NCBI GenBank assembly: GCA_025738555.1
Contig: JAOVFP010000013.1
Span: 248,001 to 312,000, forward strand
Reading direction: 5' to 3'
Origin: Cyathus striatus
Taxonomy: Eukaryota > Basidiomycota > Agaricomycetes > Agaricales > Nidulariaceae
DNA: 64,000 bases
In this document: positions 1-11,845 of the stretch, in pieces
Position numbering within the stretch: position 1 is the first letter of the stretch
Layout: every line of letters starts with the position of its first letter
Translations under genes and position numbers: made by a program
Notes under the pieces: generated by a model
Told to the model about the DNA's origin: nothing
Seen by the model: the letters and a program-made list of their open reading frames with translations, nothing else
Databases searched by the model: none

Positions 1-140
1 TACTTATTATATATGTATGAATAACAAACAAAATATGTAAGTACAGGTACTTTAAATATTGTATAAAATGATCTCTGAGGCCTCTGTATGGAGGGTTCCA
101 TTTATTTTTTTCTAGCCTTCGGCCAGGACTAACTAACCAA

Positions 141-1133
141 CTACCCGTGGGAAACTAGGATCCATGCACCCCCTTGCCCTTTCATGCACAAGGACAGTAG
201 ATTCGGCATTCTTTTCAGTATAAACGAAAGTTCATCCAGATAAAGTTCATTGTCATATGGTTCAAAATGGGTGACACTGAACCAGAGGATATCTTCAAAT
301 ATCTTCGTAGGGTTATTTATGTATTCCAATGTTAGATCTGTTAATAAGGGAGATGATTGAAAGGATATTTTAATAGTAGTATCTTCGACATCACGGACAG
401 CCAAATGACTGAGTTTTGGAGTTGGATTGAAAGAAATTGTTTGTTTTATATTGGAGACTTCGAGATGAGTTAGGAGTGTAAATGTTTCATTCTTTGGAAC
501 ATGTGATATGATGCTTTCCAGTAGTTCTGATTCTTCATTGTCAACGTGGATGTTCTTCCAGCGAAAGGCATTTTTTCCCAATGCTTGCAAACAGCTAAAA
601 CCCAGGGTTTCTCCAGGGCATCCAGATAACCGCATAGTTAGCGGAAATTCCTTTGAAAGGGATATGCATTTCTCAAGAAAGGGCCCAACCATGTCCTTCT
701 TGCCCTTTGAAGCTTTCCAATCCCATACAACGGTGACATGTGACCATAGTGGTGCGAATGCGTCAACCAATGAGCGCCAATGATATGAGACTTGTCTGAT
801 GATTCGAACAAATGTATTTGCACTGCAGATGTCAATGCCATCTGCCGAATCTATTTCTGCCTCAAGGAATATATTGCATAGAATATCTTCCGGTAATTTT
901 CGGATAGGTGCAAATAGAGCTTGTTCCTGCAAGCTGAATTGATGGAGCGCATCGCGTCGCTGCTGAAGTGCATCGAGACTGAGCTTAACACGAGCAATCT
1001 CGTTATCAAGTCGCTTTATCTCTGATTCAGTGTACGAGATAGTTGATAGTGTTGACTCGAGGTCAGGTCCTGTTGGAATAACACCAATTCGATGGAGGAG
1101 AGACGGTCCCCTGAGATCTGTGAGGAAGAACAC
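141..1133 (-). CDS. Coiled-coil/F-box protein, 5' exon unresolved
   Basis: Probable substrate-adaptor of an SCF-type ubiquitin ligase. The 330-residue frame has a heptad-like coiled coil (ESEIKRLDNEIARVKLSLDA, about residues 35-60) followed by an F-box-like start (APIRKLPEDILCNIFLE, about residues 75-91) and a tail with weak leucine-rich spacing. This arrangement is common in the expanded agaric F-box families, which usually reach 400-550 residues, so the protein is short at its C-terminus. The first codon of the frame is GTG, not ATG; the frame stays open upstream to about 1201 and encodes a C-x-x-C pair (ICKSCNRPS), so the true start probably lies in an upstream exon I could not place. Target unknown. 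Confidence 0.65.
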   Translation of the reverse strand: MFFLTDLRGPSLLHRIGVIPTGPDLESTLSTISYTESEIKRLDNEIARVKLSLDALQQRRDALHQFSLQEQALFAPIRKLPEDILCNIFLEAEIDSADGIDICSANTFVRIIRQVSYHWRSLVDAFAPLWSHVTVVWDWKASKGKKDMVGPFLEKCISLSKEFPLTMRLSGCPGETLGFSCLQALGKNAFRWKNIHVDNEESELLESIISHVPKNETFTLLTHLEVSNIKQTISFNPTPKLSHLAVRDVEDTTIKISFQSSPLLTDLTLEYINNPTKIFEDILWFSVTHFEPYDNELYLDELSFILKRMPNLLSLCMKGQGGAWILVSHG

Positions 1134-1203
1134 AGAGCCGCTAGGTCTATTGCAGGACTTGCATATCTCTTGCGGAGCTCTAGTAAACCAGATCGAGACT
1201 CAA

Positions 1204-3317
1204 CTAATGCTCATTGAGAATAAAGATGACATACACGATAAATCCCGCTGAATTTTTGAAGCGAATATTAGGCGAAGGGTTTGCAGCGATATTCATGAGG
1301 GGCTGAGAGCACTCAAGAAGTTAGAACTAATAGAGAGGAAGAAAGAACTGGAACAAAAGAATCGACTGCGGTATTTATCAACCATCACATTGATGATTGT
1401 CATCGATAAGAATCGATAGTTCCAAAATTAAGTGATGTTTACGGCGCAAGTTGATGGTGATATGCTAAGAGTGCGCTCCTGTCGGAGCAGCATATGTTGA
1501 GACGGTGCGTTAGACTTAGAGTTCGGTTTCGAGACGGTGTAAAAGTTGATTAAAGGAGCTGTACATAATACAGCAGCTTATATACAGAATAAAAGTAACC
1601 AATCCTAAAATGAGTAAGTTACTGCAGGAGACTGATGAAAGACGATCTCGGATTAAGGAATGTAATGTAAATAAATAACCTAGCGGAAATACAAGAAAGA
1701 ATATAAAATAAATTGAGGGAGTTTGTTTTTGAGGAATAGTGTCGAGTTACTGTCAAAGCTCAGGGTCTGGCTTTGAGAGCGGTAGCGGGGACGTCTTGAC
1801 GCGTCGAAATGTCCCTCGGAGTTGGGTACAATGTTGGAGCGGTGCGTGAAGATGTATATTTGAGGAAAGTGAGGGACAGGGCAAGCGAGGAGGTGAGGGT
1901 AGCTTGAGACGAGCGGAACGCATATGGACGCGTCACCCCAGCGTGATGCATGATTACGCAATCAGAATCTTCAGATGTGCGAGATATCACTTTGCTTGCT
2001 CTACACCATTTGCAAGAGACATATAAACCATTAGTCCCAAAGGTGGTGCGAACATTGGGTGCTATGCTCTCCAATCCCAAGCTCTACCACGGAGATATCG
2101 AGATTCTAGATGTGCCAATCGAATTGAGGGGGTTGGGAGGGTTGGATGTTGTGGTGTCGACATTGTTCTTTTCAGCGGCAGCGTCGTCTTTGTAACGCAG
2201 GGAAGAGGGGGCTACGGGGTCTAGAACGTGTCGTCGAAGCCGCTCTTTCCAGCGGCGGCGGCACCGCCATGACGCAAGGGAGAATGTAGGGGGGGAAGGG
2301 GCTATGAGACGTGCTGTCGATGCCGTTCTTGCCAGTGTCGTCGCCGTGGATAAGAAGGGTGGTGGTGGTGGCGGTGGTGGGAGAGGCTGAGGCCGTTGTA
2401 GACACAGTGATAGCGATGAGCAAGCGTTGGGGTGAGGAGGAGAGGCTGGGGGCCGGGGGCCATTGAGGAAGGGGATGTATGACGAGAGCGAGAGGGGGAG
2501 GGAGAGGAGACGTTGAGGTGTAGGCCGCGTTACGTTATCGGTGAGACGAGAGGGAGGAAGTTGGGGGAGGGAAGGAGAGAGTGCAGGTGGCACTCGTCTT
2601 GGGCTTGACATAGCTCTGCGTGGCGTTACGCACAGGGTTGGGTGGGGGCGAGACGACGAGAAGGAGAGGAGGGACGGGGGAGGAAGAAGAGAGAGAGGAG
2701 ACGTCGGCCGGGAGAGGCGGTAATGTTGCCTGACGCTATGCTCGTCGCTTGCTAGAACGAGAGGGAGGGGTGGATGGGAGGCAGGGGACGCGATGACACT
2801 ACTCGTCACTAGTCACTTGTGAGATGAGGAAGAGGTGGAGAGGGGGGCCATGGCTCGGGGTGGTGGAGGTCATTGGGATAGGGGATGGTGGATGTGAGGT
2901 GGTGTTGACACTGTGGGGATAGCGATGGTGATTGCTGAGCGCTGAGCGCTGAGGCCTGAGGGTCGTCAGGAATGGAGGAAGGTGTCGTTGAGTTGTCGCT
3001 GTGGGAACGGTTTGGGACGTTGAGACCAGAGAGATGAGGTGGCCTACCTGGCATCGACATACACGCTGAGGCTTGGTGACGCCGCGTTGACGAGCTTCAC
3101 GTACGCCATGAACTCGATAGTCGAGAGCAGATGAGGACTTGCCGCCCTACGCGCGCCTACACCGAGGCCCTTATTTCTGCTTACCCAAGCTTTCATAAAA
3201 TCATGTGACTCTTCGTTTAACGATGTTGACAGTGAAAATTTGTAATATTCGACGGCGTCGGACGAACTTTCAACTTGCTCAGAATCAAAGATCCCTTGTC
3301 GCTTTCCTCCACCGAAG
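1204..3317. other. Gene-poor, partly low-complexity spacer
   Basis: I see no recognisable gene. Between about 2170 and 2850 the + strand is strongly purine-rich (GGA/GAG runs), so the - strand gives long Pro/Ser/Leu-rich open frames that look like composition artefacts. A short - strand stretch at about 3057-3140 (FMAYVKLVNAASPSLSVYVDA) is followed by a plausible GT splice donor and could be an exon of an unidentified gene, but nothing downstream supports it. Confidence 0.5.
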
Positions 3318-6300
3318 ATGCAAGACAGAATTCCAGTCCTACCTCTTCCCCACGAGATTGTTCAAATGATTGCAAGAATGATGGTAAGTAGCTACTTATA
3401 CGCTTTCAGTATTGGACTCACGACCCTTTACCTACGTTCTAAGCAGAGACCTGAATCGTTTCCTGTCTTACGACTTGTCTGCAGGAGCTTCAACGATGCC
3501 ATCATCCCACTAACTTTTCCTCAAGCTGTAATCAGCTACAGCTCGAGAAAGCCGGACGATTTCGTGGATCAGCTTAGAACACTCACAACCAACATTCACC
3601 CTGCTCCTCATTTTGCTGAGATTCTCACCATTCGTAATACGAGATTCGTGACCGAATTCGCCCGCAATGATGCCGTCGAGGTCGATAACGAGCCGCGAGA
3701 ACTAGATCCTACGATAGTCAGAGCTAGATTGGTCGAACAATATCTTCCGCTGGCCATAGCAGCCTTCAAGAAGGTATCTAAAATCATGTATTTGATTGTT
3801 ACTCTTATTGTCGTAGCATTGTATTCTGACTCGAAATACAGATGGTTCTCAAGTGAACATCTCCATAACTCGCTTATAGAAGCTATAGGTTTGGGAATGA
3901 CCCAGTTGAGTAGCCTTACCACGCTGGATGTACACGTAGGCCAAAGGCCACCAGGATCCGAGTCTCAGCTAGAACAAGAACTCATCTCAAAGTCTTCCGA
4001 CAGACTGATACATCTATGTGTTACCCTTCACGACTTAGGAATGTCTGCTCCATCACCTCTCGACCCTCTTCTCGCACTCTCGCCTCCACTAAACATAACA
4101 CATCTTGTACTCAAAGGATTTTTCGTTAAGATGGAGGATACCGTTTCTCGGCACCTTCGATCTCTCGTGTCCTTGACTATAACAGACGTTGCAAGCGCAC
4201 GCGAGCGGCTCAGTCGCACTTACAAACAAAATTTTAGCGCCGAAGCATCCTTTATGAACAACATGTGGATTTATCTAGCTCAGGAGAAGATACAGCTACG
4301 AGAGATTGAACTCGAAGAGCCGACAGACAGCTTCATTCAATACCTAAAGTCATACAATGGCCTCAAAAAGCTCACGATCAAGCGCGCAATTTCATATTCA
4401 GTCGAGATGTCTAATGATCTTGCATCAGCTTTTTATGAAGCCCTCCCCAACCACGTGGGACTTGAAGAACTGGATATTTCGCCGTTCTACGAGAGCCGTT
4501 GGTGCTATGGCACGCATAATATTGATGTTTTCTCCTGTCTAACAAATCTTAGACTGCTCACTATAGCTATTATCAGCGATTCAAGCGAGATTGTGACGAT
4601 GAACCGTAGAGATTCTCAACCTATACATTCAACTTGGCAACTGCAATGCGGATATTACCTGTCTACTCCTGTGGTATGTTTATTTCGTACTACATTTTAA
4701 TAGCTATTAACAAAATTCAGCATTCGCTGATGAAGACGGTGCATGTTCTCCCGAAATTTGAAATCCTAACCATACGACATGCAAGTTTATCGTTAAATCG
4801 AGAACAACGGCGTTTGGGATCCCAACGATGGACTTCAAATGTCGATTTTAGAATGCAAGTCGACGATCAAGTGACATCCTTTGGACCTCTTGATCCGATG
4901 AAGTATACATTTAAGGTTGTATTTTAAGTCTTTAACGTCAAACATCTATTTGAACTTCAGGAATTCATTCCCGAGAGGGCCGACAGTTTTTGACGGTACG
5001 CACGGTACTGAACGGTACTCGATGTACCGTGCATGTACCGTGCAGTACTGATTAGTACCGTAAATGTACCGTGCATACCGCACATACCGCACAACAAATA
5101 CTAATTTACGGTATAAATTGTAACCTAAATAAGCTATGTAAAATTAATTAAATACTTATTATTATGCTATAACACTGGTTAATGAGGGTATAATGTATGG
5201 GTTATTAAGATTCTTCTTGCATCTTTGCCCTCATATACCCAATGAATTTAAGTATAGTAGTGTACTCATAGTATAATTAGGTATTGCTGCTGTACAATTG
5301 AGCTTACCAGACATAATACTAATAATTATAACATTTCTCATCAATTAAAACGCAAAAATTCGAATTAAGATTTACTTGGAGAAAATTGTAAGTTTCATAT
5401 ATTGTAATGACATGGATTTATTTAATGTAGTACCGTGCATAAGTACCGTGCATACCGTGAAAGTACCGCGCACTGCCACAATGTACCGTACAAGTACCGT
5501 ACACATCAAAAACCACGTACCGTGCAGATACCGTGCACAAAAATCTGTACCGTACAGTACCGTTCATGAACAAAATACCGTAAATTGGTACCGTAAAGTA
5601 CCGTGCATGTACCGTGCGGTGTTGTAAATGTACCGTACAACAATTTTCATGTACCGTGCAGTGTCATCAATGTACCGTGCAGCATTAGTGTATTTATGTC
5701 AATAAATTAATTGCACTTCTTGTATATGTACTTCACTCTTACCCGCCCTCCCACTCAATATGCTTATCAATTAAGTACGCTGCTCATTAATGCCGACCTT
5801 CCCGCCCATCGTTTCCCACGCCTCCGCTTAACAATTATGTTGCTTAATTGATGTCAACCTCTCCGCTCATTGTTTCCCACGCCTCCGCTTATTAATTTCC
5901 TGCATGACAACCTTCCCGCCCATCGTTTCCCACGCTCCCGCTAATCATATTCAGTCCCCTGCCCGCCCCTCTTCTCAAAAATTCCCACGGTATTTCCTTC
6001 GCTAAATACTCGCCCTCAACATTTCCCATGCATTTTAGTGTTGCCCGCTGCTGCTTATAGCTTCCCATGCTTCACCATCTCATCAGTTCATTGTTCCCCA
6101 CCCTCCGCTTTCATTTTCCCACATACATATTGCTCATTCTTGGACTTTCCCTTAAATTATAACTGTAGGTTGTGGGATTCACTGTACAAAAGTATTAATT
6201 ATTCCACAGTAGAAATTTGAATTATTTCGCATTTTCATATGATTACCCATTCTTATAATACCTAAGGTGCACCATAATGTATAAAGCAAAATATATTACA

Positions 6301-6903
6301 TATATTACAAAAAGATTCAAGAGAAAATATTAAATACTGAGCTAAATAATGCGAAATTACTTGCTCACTGTTGAGCATGATGATGAGGAAGGGTGCTCAT
6401 CAACACATCACCCATCAATATGTGCGGCGGCCTTGAGGAAAGTGAGTTTGATGGCATTGATGAATGTCAATGACAGCAATTGCAAACATTGACAAAGGTG
6501 AGAAGAAGCGTGGGAATTTTTGAACAATGCAAAACGTTGAAGGAAATGGCGGGCGGGGAGCCGGACAAAGGGGAGATAGGAGAGTAGTGTAGAGTAATTT
6601 TAAAACATTGCAGGGTACTCTTCTTTATTCAATATATAATGCTACTTGAATAATGCTCTGTTTACATTTGAATTTTCTCCAATGATGTACCGTGCATAAT
6701 GAGAAATGTACCGTGCATAACCAAAAATGTACCGTACATTGTACCGTGCATACCGTAAATAGTACCGTACAATTTTTGATGTACCGCACAGTACCGTGCA
6801 GTGTACCGTGCAGTACCGTCAAAAACCACTAGCCCTTCCCGAGAAAGGATATTGGTATGAGATGGTTTCAGATAACCGTGACGTTACGAACTGGGTAATG
6901 TAA
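3318..6903 (+). CDS. F-box-like/LRR protein gene split near its 3' end by a transposon
   Basis: Starts with an F-box-like segment (IPVLPLPHEIVQMIARMM, interrupted by a probable intron 3384-3446, then FPVLRLVCRSFNDAIIPLTF), followed by leucine-rich repeat-like sequence to about codon 460. Further introns are likely at about 4674-4720 (GTATGT...TTCAG) and 4919-4960. The last exon begins GAATTCATTCCCGAGA at 4961, where element E (4977-6835) has inserted. Beyond the element's target duplication the frame continues (KGYWYEMVSDNRDVTNWVM) to a TAA at 6901-6903. In the present allele translation enters the inverted repeat and stops after RADSF, replacing the last 19 residues. The protein may still be mostly functional. 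Probable SCF adaptor; substrate unknown. A further intron near 3776-3841 is possible but its phase does not fit. Confidence 0.7.
4977..6835. mobile_element. Element E: non-autonomous GGGC-type DNA transposon
   Basis: Bounded by an exact 9-bp duplication TTCCCGAGA (4968-4976 and 6836-6844). Termini are imperfect inverted repeats, GGGCCGACAGTTTTTGACGG on the left and GGGCTAGTGGTTTTTGACGG on the right (read inward), each followed by GTAC. Both ends carry many copies of a short repeat, GTACCGTGCA and variants, at about 4993-5095, 5430-5690 and 6685-6815. The interior (5740-6130) has several TTTCCCACGCCTCCGC-like repeats and a hairpin module at 6362-6377 shared with elements C and D. No transposase frame is present, so it depends on a trans-acting enzyme. 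1,859 bp. Confidence 0.93.
6362..6377 (-). repeat. Conserved TGCTCA-CTGT-TGAGCA hairpin module (element E)
   Basis: A 6-bp perfect inverted repeat with a 4-nt loop, embedded in a longer sequence (CATCATGCTCAACAGTGAGC read on the - strand) that recurs in elements C (twice) and D. The similarity continues on one side into an A/T-rich tail with TTTCGCATTATTTAG. Confidence 0.8.
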
Positions 6904-7021
6904 TCTATTACACTTTGTAAAGAGTGATCTTGCCTACGCAGATCGCAATAATTGGAGCAATACGTTTCTGATATGGTATCTTCGTGTTGCATCGGCATCG
7001 AACCAATCATAACTCACATTC

Positions 7022-7866
7022 TTATACACCCAGCTGCTCGATTTCCTCCAACGTGAAATATTTTCTGAGATTTGCCCCTTGTAAGTCTGCGACCTTGAAA
7101 TTTCCGGTCAGTAAACAAGTAATATCAGTATTGGAAGAATACATATGCTTACCTCTTCATCCAAATGCCGGAATAAAACCCCTCGAAATTCATCCAAGCA
7201 TGATCTCATACCCTCCGCAGAATAAGAATTAGGATCCGCTTTCCACTTCTTCACGAGCGCTGATAAATTGTCTAATCCTTATATGTTATAACAAGTCTTC
7301 CAGAACTGTCCAATGTGATTCTAGGAGAGATATTACCTTCGTGAATCATCCTATGAGAGTTCAAATGTGCAGCATCTTCGTGATCGCTTGAGAACTGCGG
7401 CATGCGAGTTCCAAGGAAGGGGAAGACACGTTGTTCTTCAATGGTATGGTGCATGGTGAGATCTGCGTTGATAAAGCACGTTACTATTATTCAGTCTTAT
7501 CAACCATAATACTACGTACGTTGGTTTAGGTCTTGTGCGGTACGAAGATATCGTGCTAGTGATAATCCGCGTTCTGAATACCCGTCTGCTAGCTTCTTGA
7601 AGGTCACTAGGGGCTAGAGGAGTTCAATAGTTTATCACATGCCTCATACAACGTATTGACTGGAAACGAGAAAAAATCGCCATCAGCATTAAATCGGCAC
7701 ACGAAGATGGCTGAGAACATACATTCTTGCTTGAAGTAATCATGATAGCTCGCCATAAGGTTCCCGAACTGAGACAGGACGTGGTTAGGTTGTATGCAAA
7801 GGAAGTATCGCTTACCCTGTTCCAGCGCCTTTCCTCGACACGAGAAGCAAATGCGTTTGTTGACAT
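7022..7866 (-). CDS. Hemerythrin-like HHE cation-binding protein
   Basis: Encodes a small alpha-helical protein expected to bind a di-iron centre. After splicing, exons read MSTNAFASRVEERRWNR, FGNLMASYHDYFKQE, LTFKKLADGYSERGLSLARY, then the diagnostic block MHHTIEEQRVFPFLGTRMPQ and HEDAAHLNSHRMIHEG, then LDEFRGVLFRHLDEE and a tail ending IEQLGV. The His/Glu pattern (H..IEE, H....H, H in FRHLDEE) is that of the HHE (hemerythrin) family. I chose the ATG at 7864-7866 because it leads directly into the first exon. Donors GTAAGC, GTATGT, GTACGT, GTAATA and GTAAGC are all plausible. The upstream intergenic interval to the tRNA-Cys (7867-8189) shows nothing else. Fungal homologues have been linked to oxygen or metal handling, but the specific role here is unknown. 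Confidence 0.85.
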
Positions 7867-8189
7867 TGGCAAGCGAGGGAGTGAAGGAGGTGAATTAGGA
7901 ACGGGTTAGTACTGTACTGGTTGATCTCAATTCTTATAGCCTCGAAACCCCGGATATAAGTAGAACACATTTGGACAGCCATGTGAAATCTTGGCTAAGC
8001 TACATCAACGATAACGTAATATTGATATTGATGACACAACGATGATTACATACCTCAAATAAATTATTTCTACTATTTATCGTAGTAAATTTAAGATATA
8101 TATATAAGTAATGCCCTCCTGCCGAAAGCTTTGAAGTACTAATTGTGATATCGTAAACCTGCAGTAAAAGTACTTATCTCATATAAAAG

Positions 8190-8261
8190 AGTCCCGAAGG
8201 TGGTTCGAACACCTGACCCTGGGATCTGCAATCCCATGCTCTACCACTGAGCTATCGAGAC
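8190..8261 (-). tRNA. tRNA-Cys (anticodon GCA)
   Basis: Folds as a complete cloverleaf without an intron: acceptor GTCTCGA/TCGGGAC, D arm GCTC..GAGC, anticodon arm TGGGA-TTGCAGA-TCCCA giving anticodon GCA, T arm AGGTG-TTCGAAC-CACCT and discriminator T. The 72 bases are identical to the + strand copy at 36031-36102. Confidence 0.97.
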
Positions 8262-8413
8262 GTGTCTAACAATCCGATCTGAACGTTATGATGGACGACA
8301 TAAAGTAATGTTAACGACCGCTGATCAATAACAACAGATAGCGAGCTGCACAAGGTAACTACTCATGTATGTAGTAAGTAGAAGCTGTTGATTGAAGATT
8401 TTGGATTGCATGT

Positions 8414-10615
8414 TTACGAGCGTCGTACAAACCTGACCGGTGCTTTGTTAACACCAAGGGTAAGAAGCGCGTTACACTCCGAGACTTTCTGGAACCATTG
8501 GTCGGCACTTTCACCTGGGCTTAACAACGGTTCCAGCTTCCAGTCCCTCAGTATCATTGTCAAGAAGCACACTGCTTCAGTTAGAGCAAATTTGCGCCCG
8601 ATACAAGCTCGAGGACCTAAACATATTCTAAGTTGAGCATGTGTGAGCAGAATTTAAAAAGAAAGAACTTCACCAATTCCAAAACCCGGAATAGCCTCCG
8701 ATTCATTGGACATACCAAACCATCGAGAAGCTCTAAAGACTTCGGGATCGTCGAAATAACGAGGATTGCGATCTACGGATAATGAGTAAAGTACTCCGTG
8801 TATGATAAAAATAGTATTTCACTGACGGATTCCAATCATGTCAATGATCATCTATGATCAACTTTCAGTATTATGCGTTTTTCGATGGAAGATTGAGCTA
8901 ACCTGCGTGCCCTTTAAAATAGGAAATGTGGTGGTTTCGTCGCCATCTAATGACAAGGGAACATTAAGCACCGTATCTTCCTTTGCTTCGCGTATAGTAA
9001 TATACGCAGTTGCTAAAACTCTCGTGAGGGACAGTAACAAAAATTTAAACTAGTAGTGTACTTACGGAACATTCTCAAAGCCTCATAAAAGGCCGCCTGT
9101 ACTTTGTTCAATTTCGAGTAGTCATCGAAGGTCTATACCAAGTCAATAAACATCTAGTTCCATGTAACAAGATGATACCTACGGGATCACGATCGGTGCC
9201 AACTACAGACATTATCTGATCGACGAGTTCTTGTTGTTGATCAGGAAAAGCAGCAAGGCAGGCGATGGTGGCGGCTAGAGTGTGAGCGGTCGTCTCTACA
9301 TGACAAAGTTATTAGCCGTTGTAACAAGAAATAGTTATAGTGCTCACCGTGCCCTGCAAACAGCATAAGAAAGACATCACTAATCTATTAAAGAGATTAA
9401 TGAGCCATTGCTCCTAGATGGGTGTAAAATGAACTTACCAACTCCGCATAATCCAACTTGAGTTTAGAATCCGCTTCAGCTTGGTTGGCCTGCACAAGCA
9501 TGCTGAAAATGTCGTCGCCAAACTCTTTGTTTTTAATGTCTGTCTCTTTCTGAGCAATCTTGTTGTCCATAAACTTGCGAAGCTCAGCAATACAAGCATT
9601 CATTTCCTTAAATCTACATACACTTCGTAAGTATAATCCTTACGATCAAAAGACAGAAGATATACTTGGCAACGGGGAGATTATCCAAAACAGACCGCGG
9701 AAGGTGAAGCATCTCGATGTTATCGATAAAATATCTCATAGATTCTGCGAAGGGCACTTCTTCATTTGATTTCGAGTCTTTGCCCCAGCTAAAAGGGAAA
9801 TCGAAACCGCAGCGGCCAATGATGTAAAATGCGAACTTGAAAGTGAGGTCTTGGACTGCAGACACCTCGACTACCTTTTTGTTTTCAAACCCTTCAACGG
9901 ACAACATTTGGTTGTAAAGATCGATTGCATCGAACCAGACGAGTTCATACCTGTTCACACTATTAAATAATGAACTGCCGAAGGAGAAAAACGCACAGCT
10001 TTTGAGTGAACGCAGGGCCCACAATACGCCTGTGTTTTCTCCAATCTTCTCCTTCGGCAATCACAAGGCTAATTCCCCAGTAGCTACATACACAATATAT
10101 CAGCTCATTCAAGTCGCTTAGACACGAAGGATGTTACATACTTCATCAAACCAGCTTCTTCGATCGGAGGCTTTCCGTACGCTGACTTATTTAGGCCGGC
10201 CATTACTTGTCTTGCGACCTCCAAGTTGGATGTAAACACAGCTGGCGTTCCCGAAATAAATGGTACCACAGAAATGGTGTCACTACTGAATTTTCTGTAT
10301 ACTAAAGTTCATTAGCCCTTATCTTCCAGAACGTAACCTAATGTAAACTCACGAGAATTCCTCCAATACCATACTCCCATAACACCGGGATTCCACCATG
10401 ACGTTTTAAAAAATCCACCAGGGAATGCGTACGGTTGGAAGGGAATTTTAAACCCTGGTATATTTCCCGTCGCCTACGGCTTCCAATTTGGTAAGTTCAC
10501 CATAGTAAAAGTGAAAAGAACATACACGAGTGCCATTGTATAGTTTTTGCGCTCTCGAAAGAGCAAATGCCACAAGAAGGGCCAACGAAATGTTCCATAG
10601 AGTCAGTTCCATCAT
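8414..10615 (-). CDS. Cytochrome P450 monooxygenase 1 (tandem paralog)
   Basis: Heme-thiolate monooxygenase expected to be anchored in the ER. The N-terminal exon has a hydrophobic anchor (ELTLWNISLALLVAFALS), then ATGNIPGFKIPFQPYAFPGG and a WRKHRRIVGPAF C-helix block. The I-helix motif AGH-ETTAHT is split by an intron near 9290-9350, the K-helix is EALR in YEALRMF, and the heme-binding loop is split between IPGFGI and GPRACIGRKFAL with the axial Cys in ACIG. The C-terminus ends VRFVRRS at 8414. About ten short introns are needed. Two adjacent in-frame ATGs (10615, 10612) could start it. Closely related to the P450 at 13020-15197 in the same orientation, so the pair arose by tandem duplication. 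I saw no frameshift. Substrate unknown. Confidence 0.9.
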
Positions 10616-10986
10616 TTAAGCAGCGTAGGTGGGGTGTGGCCCCTGTCTTTATATGAGCGCAACTTGAAGTTGATCTGTGTACTTAAATGGGCGACATCTA
10701 TCCTTGACGTAAGTTTGTTCCTGCTAAGTAATCCCAACATCGTGCCGCGACGGCTGTCCGGGCAATTACTATTATGCAACAAGTAGGTTCGATTCCGACA
10801 TGGTGAGAATACTTCGGCAGAGACTGATGAGTCCGGGAGTAATAACGAGGAGGAACAAGAGAGATCTGAGGAGTAATGTACAGTAGGCGGATAGGAATAT
10901 ATAAATACTTGGTTTTTGTGGACTTTAATGATTTTTGGTGCAGAGAAATGAAACGTAAGAGTAAACAATAAGAAAGAGCAAAGAAC

Positions 10987-11562
10987 AGTCTCGGCTATCC
11001 AGCCGTTAGCATTGGACCAAATCCAAATTAGGATTTCCTATTGCCAAGGTCTGGGAAACTACCAACAGGTTTAGGAGGGGTTTGCGTTCGGTGTTCTCAG
11101 GCTAGTTAGCTGCCTTTCCACCACGCCTTTTCTCGCATTACTACTAATAATGTGTCATCTGGGCCTCCAACTTCAGTGCACCCAGAGATAAGCACGCAAA
11201 TCTTGAGTCTATTTTCTCATTCAAGCTATATAAGAGCATGATAATAACTTGGCCTATACTCTTAAATTGTTTTATTATAGACTTATATTCCCATATCTGG
11301 GGTGTCAAAAGAGGAATGCATTCACTTTTCCATTAGTATTCTTCACCAACTCAGCCTTCTGAAGAGATTACTTCATAGCATGAGACTTAAAGACCTTCCA
11401 ACTTCTTATTTTGTAGTAAGATTTAGTTAATCTGGCTTGCAACGAGCCTGAGAACACCGAACGCAAACCCCTCCTAAACCTGTTGGTAGTTTCCCAGGCA
11501 TTGGCAATGGGAAATCCTAATTTGGATTTGGCCCAGCGCTAACGGCTGGGTAGCCGAGACTA
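10987..11562. mobile_element. MITE with 117-bp inverted-repeat arms
   Basis: Arms 10987-11103 and 11445-11561 are inverted copies differing at only about 7-8 of 117 positions (both begin AGTCTCGGCTA read inward). A 10-bp duplication AGCAAAGAAC lies at 10977-10986 and 11563-11572. The 340-bp centre has no coding potential. Long arms with a 9-10 bp duplication resemble Mutator-type non-autonomous elements. It sits about 370 bp upstream of the P450 1 start codon, in its likely promoter region. Confidence 0.9.
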
Positions 11563-11845
11563 AGCAAAGAACACCTTTACGAGAAAACCAAACTCGTATC
11601 AAACATTCGGTGAGATAATCAGGGGTCCTAAGGCCGCTAAAGTGTGCTGCGTCGGTATCTGAACTCTGGAGCATCCGCTGAAACACAAGCTCTTCCTGTG
11701 AAACATTTTGTACCTTGACATCATATTTCGTTCAGCTTCCATTCTATGTATAGCTTCCTAAGTTTTCAAAGCTTCAACCTCAGTAAAGAAAACCTCGGCT
11801 TTAAATATTTTCCAACATCCTTAGAACTGCCTATTGACGAACACT

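Noticed and set aside
508..783. + strand frame opposite the first F-box gene
   Set aside because: Antisense shadow of the coding frame on the - strand.
2084..2809. 241-codon - strand frame rich in Pro and Ser
   Set aside because: It follows the purine/pyrimidine asymmetry of the region; no domain, no splice structure and other frames are equally open.
4977..6835. CRISPR-like or minisatellite interpretation of the GTACCGTGCA repeats
   Set aside because: Spacing is irregular, repeats occur in both orientations at the two ends, and the block is bounded by inverted termini and an exact 9-bp duplication in a eukaryotic gene.
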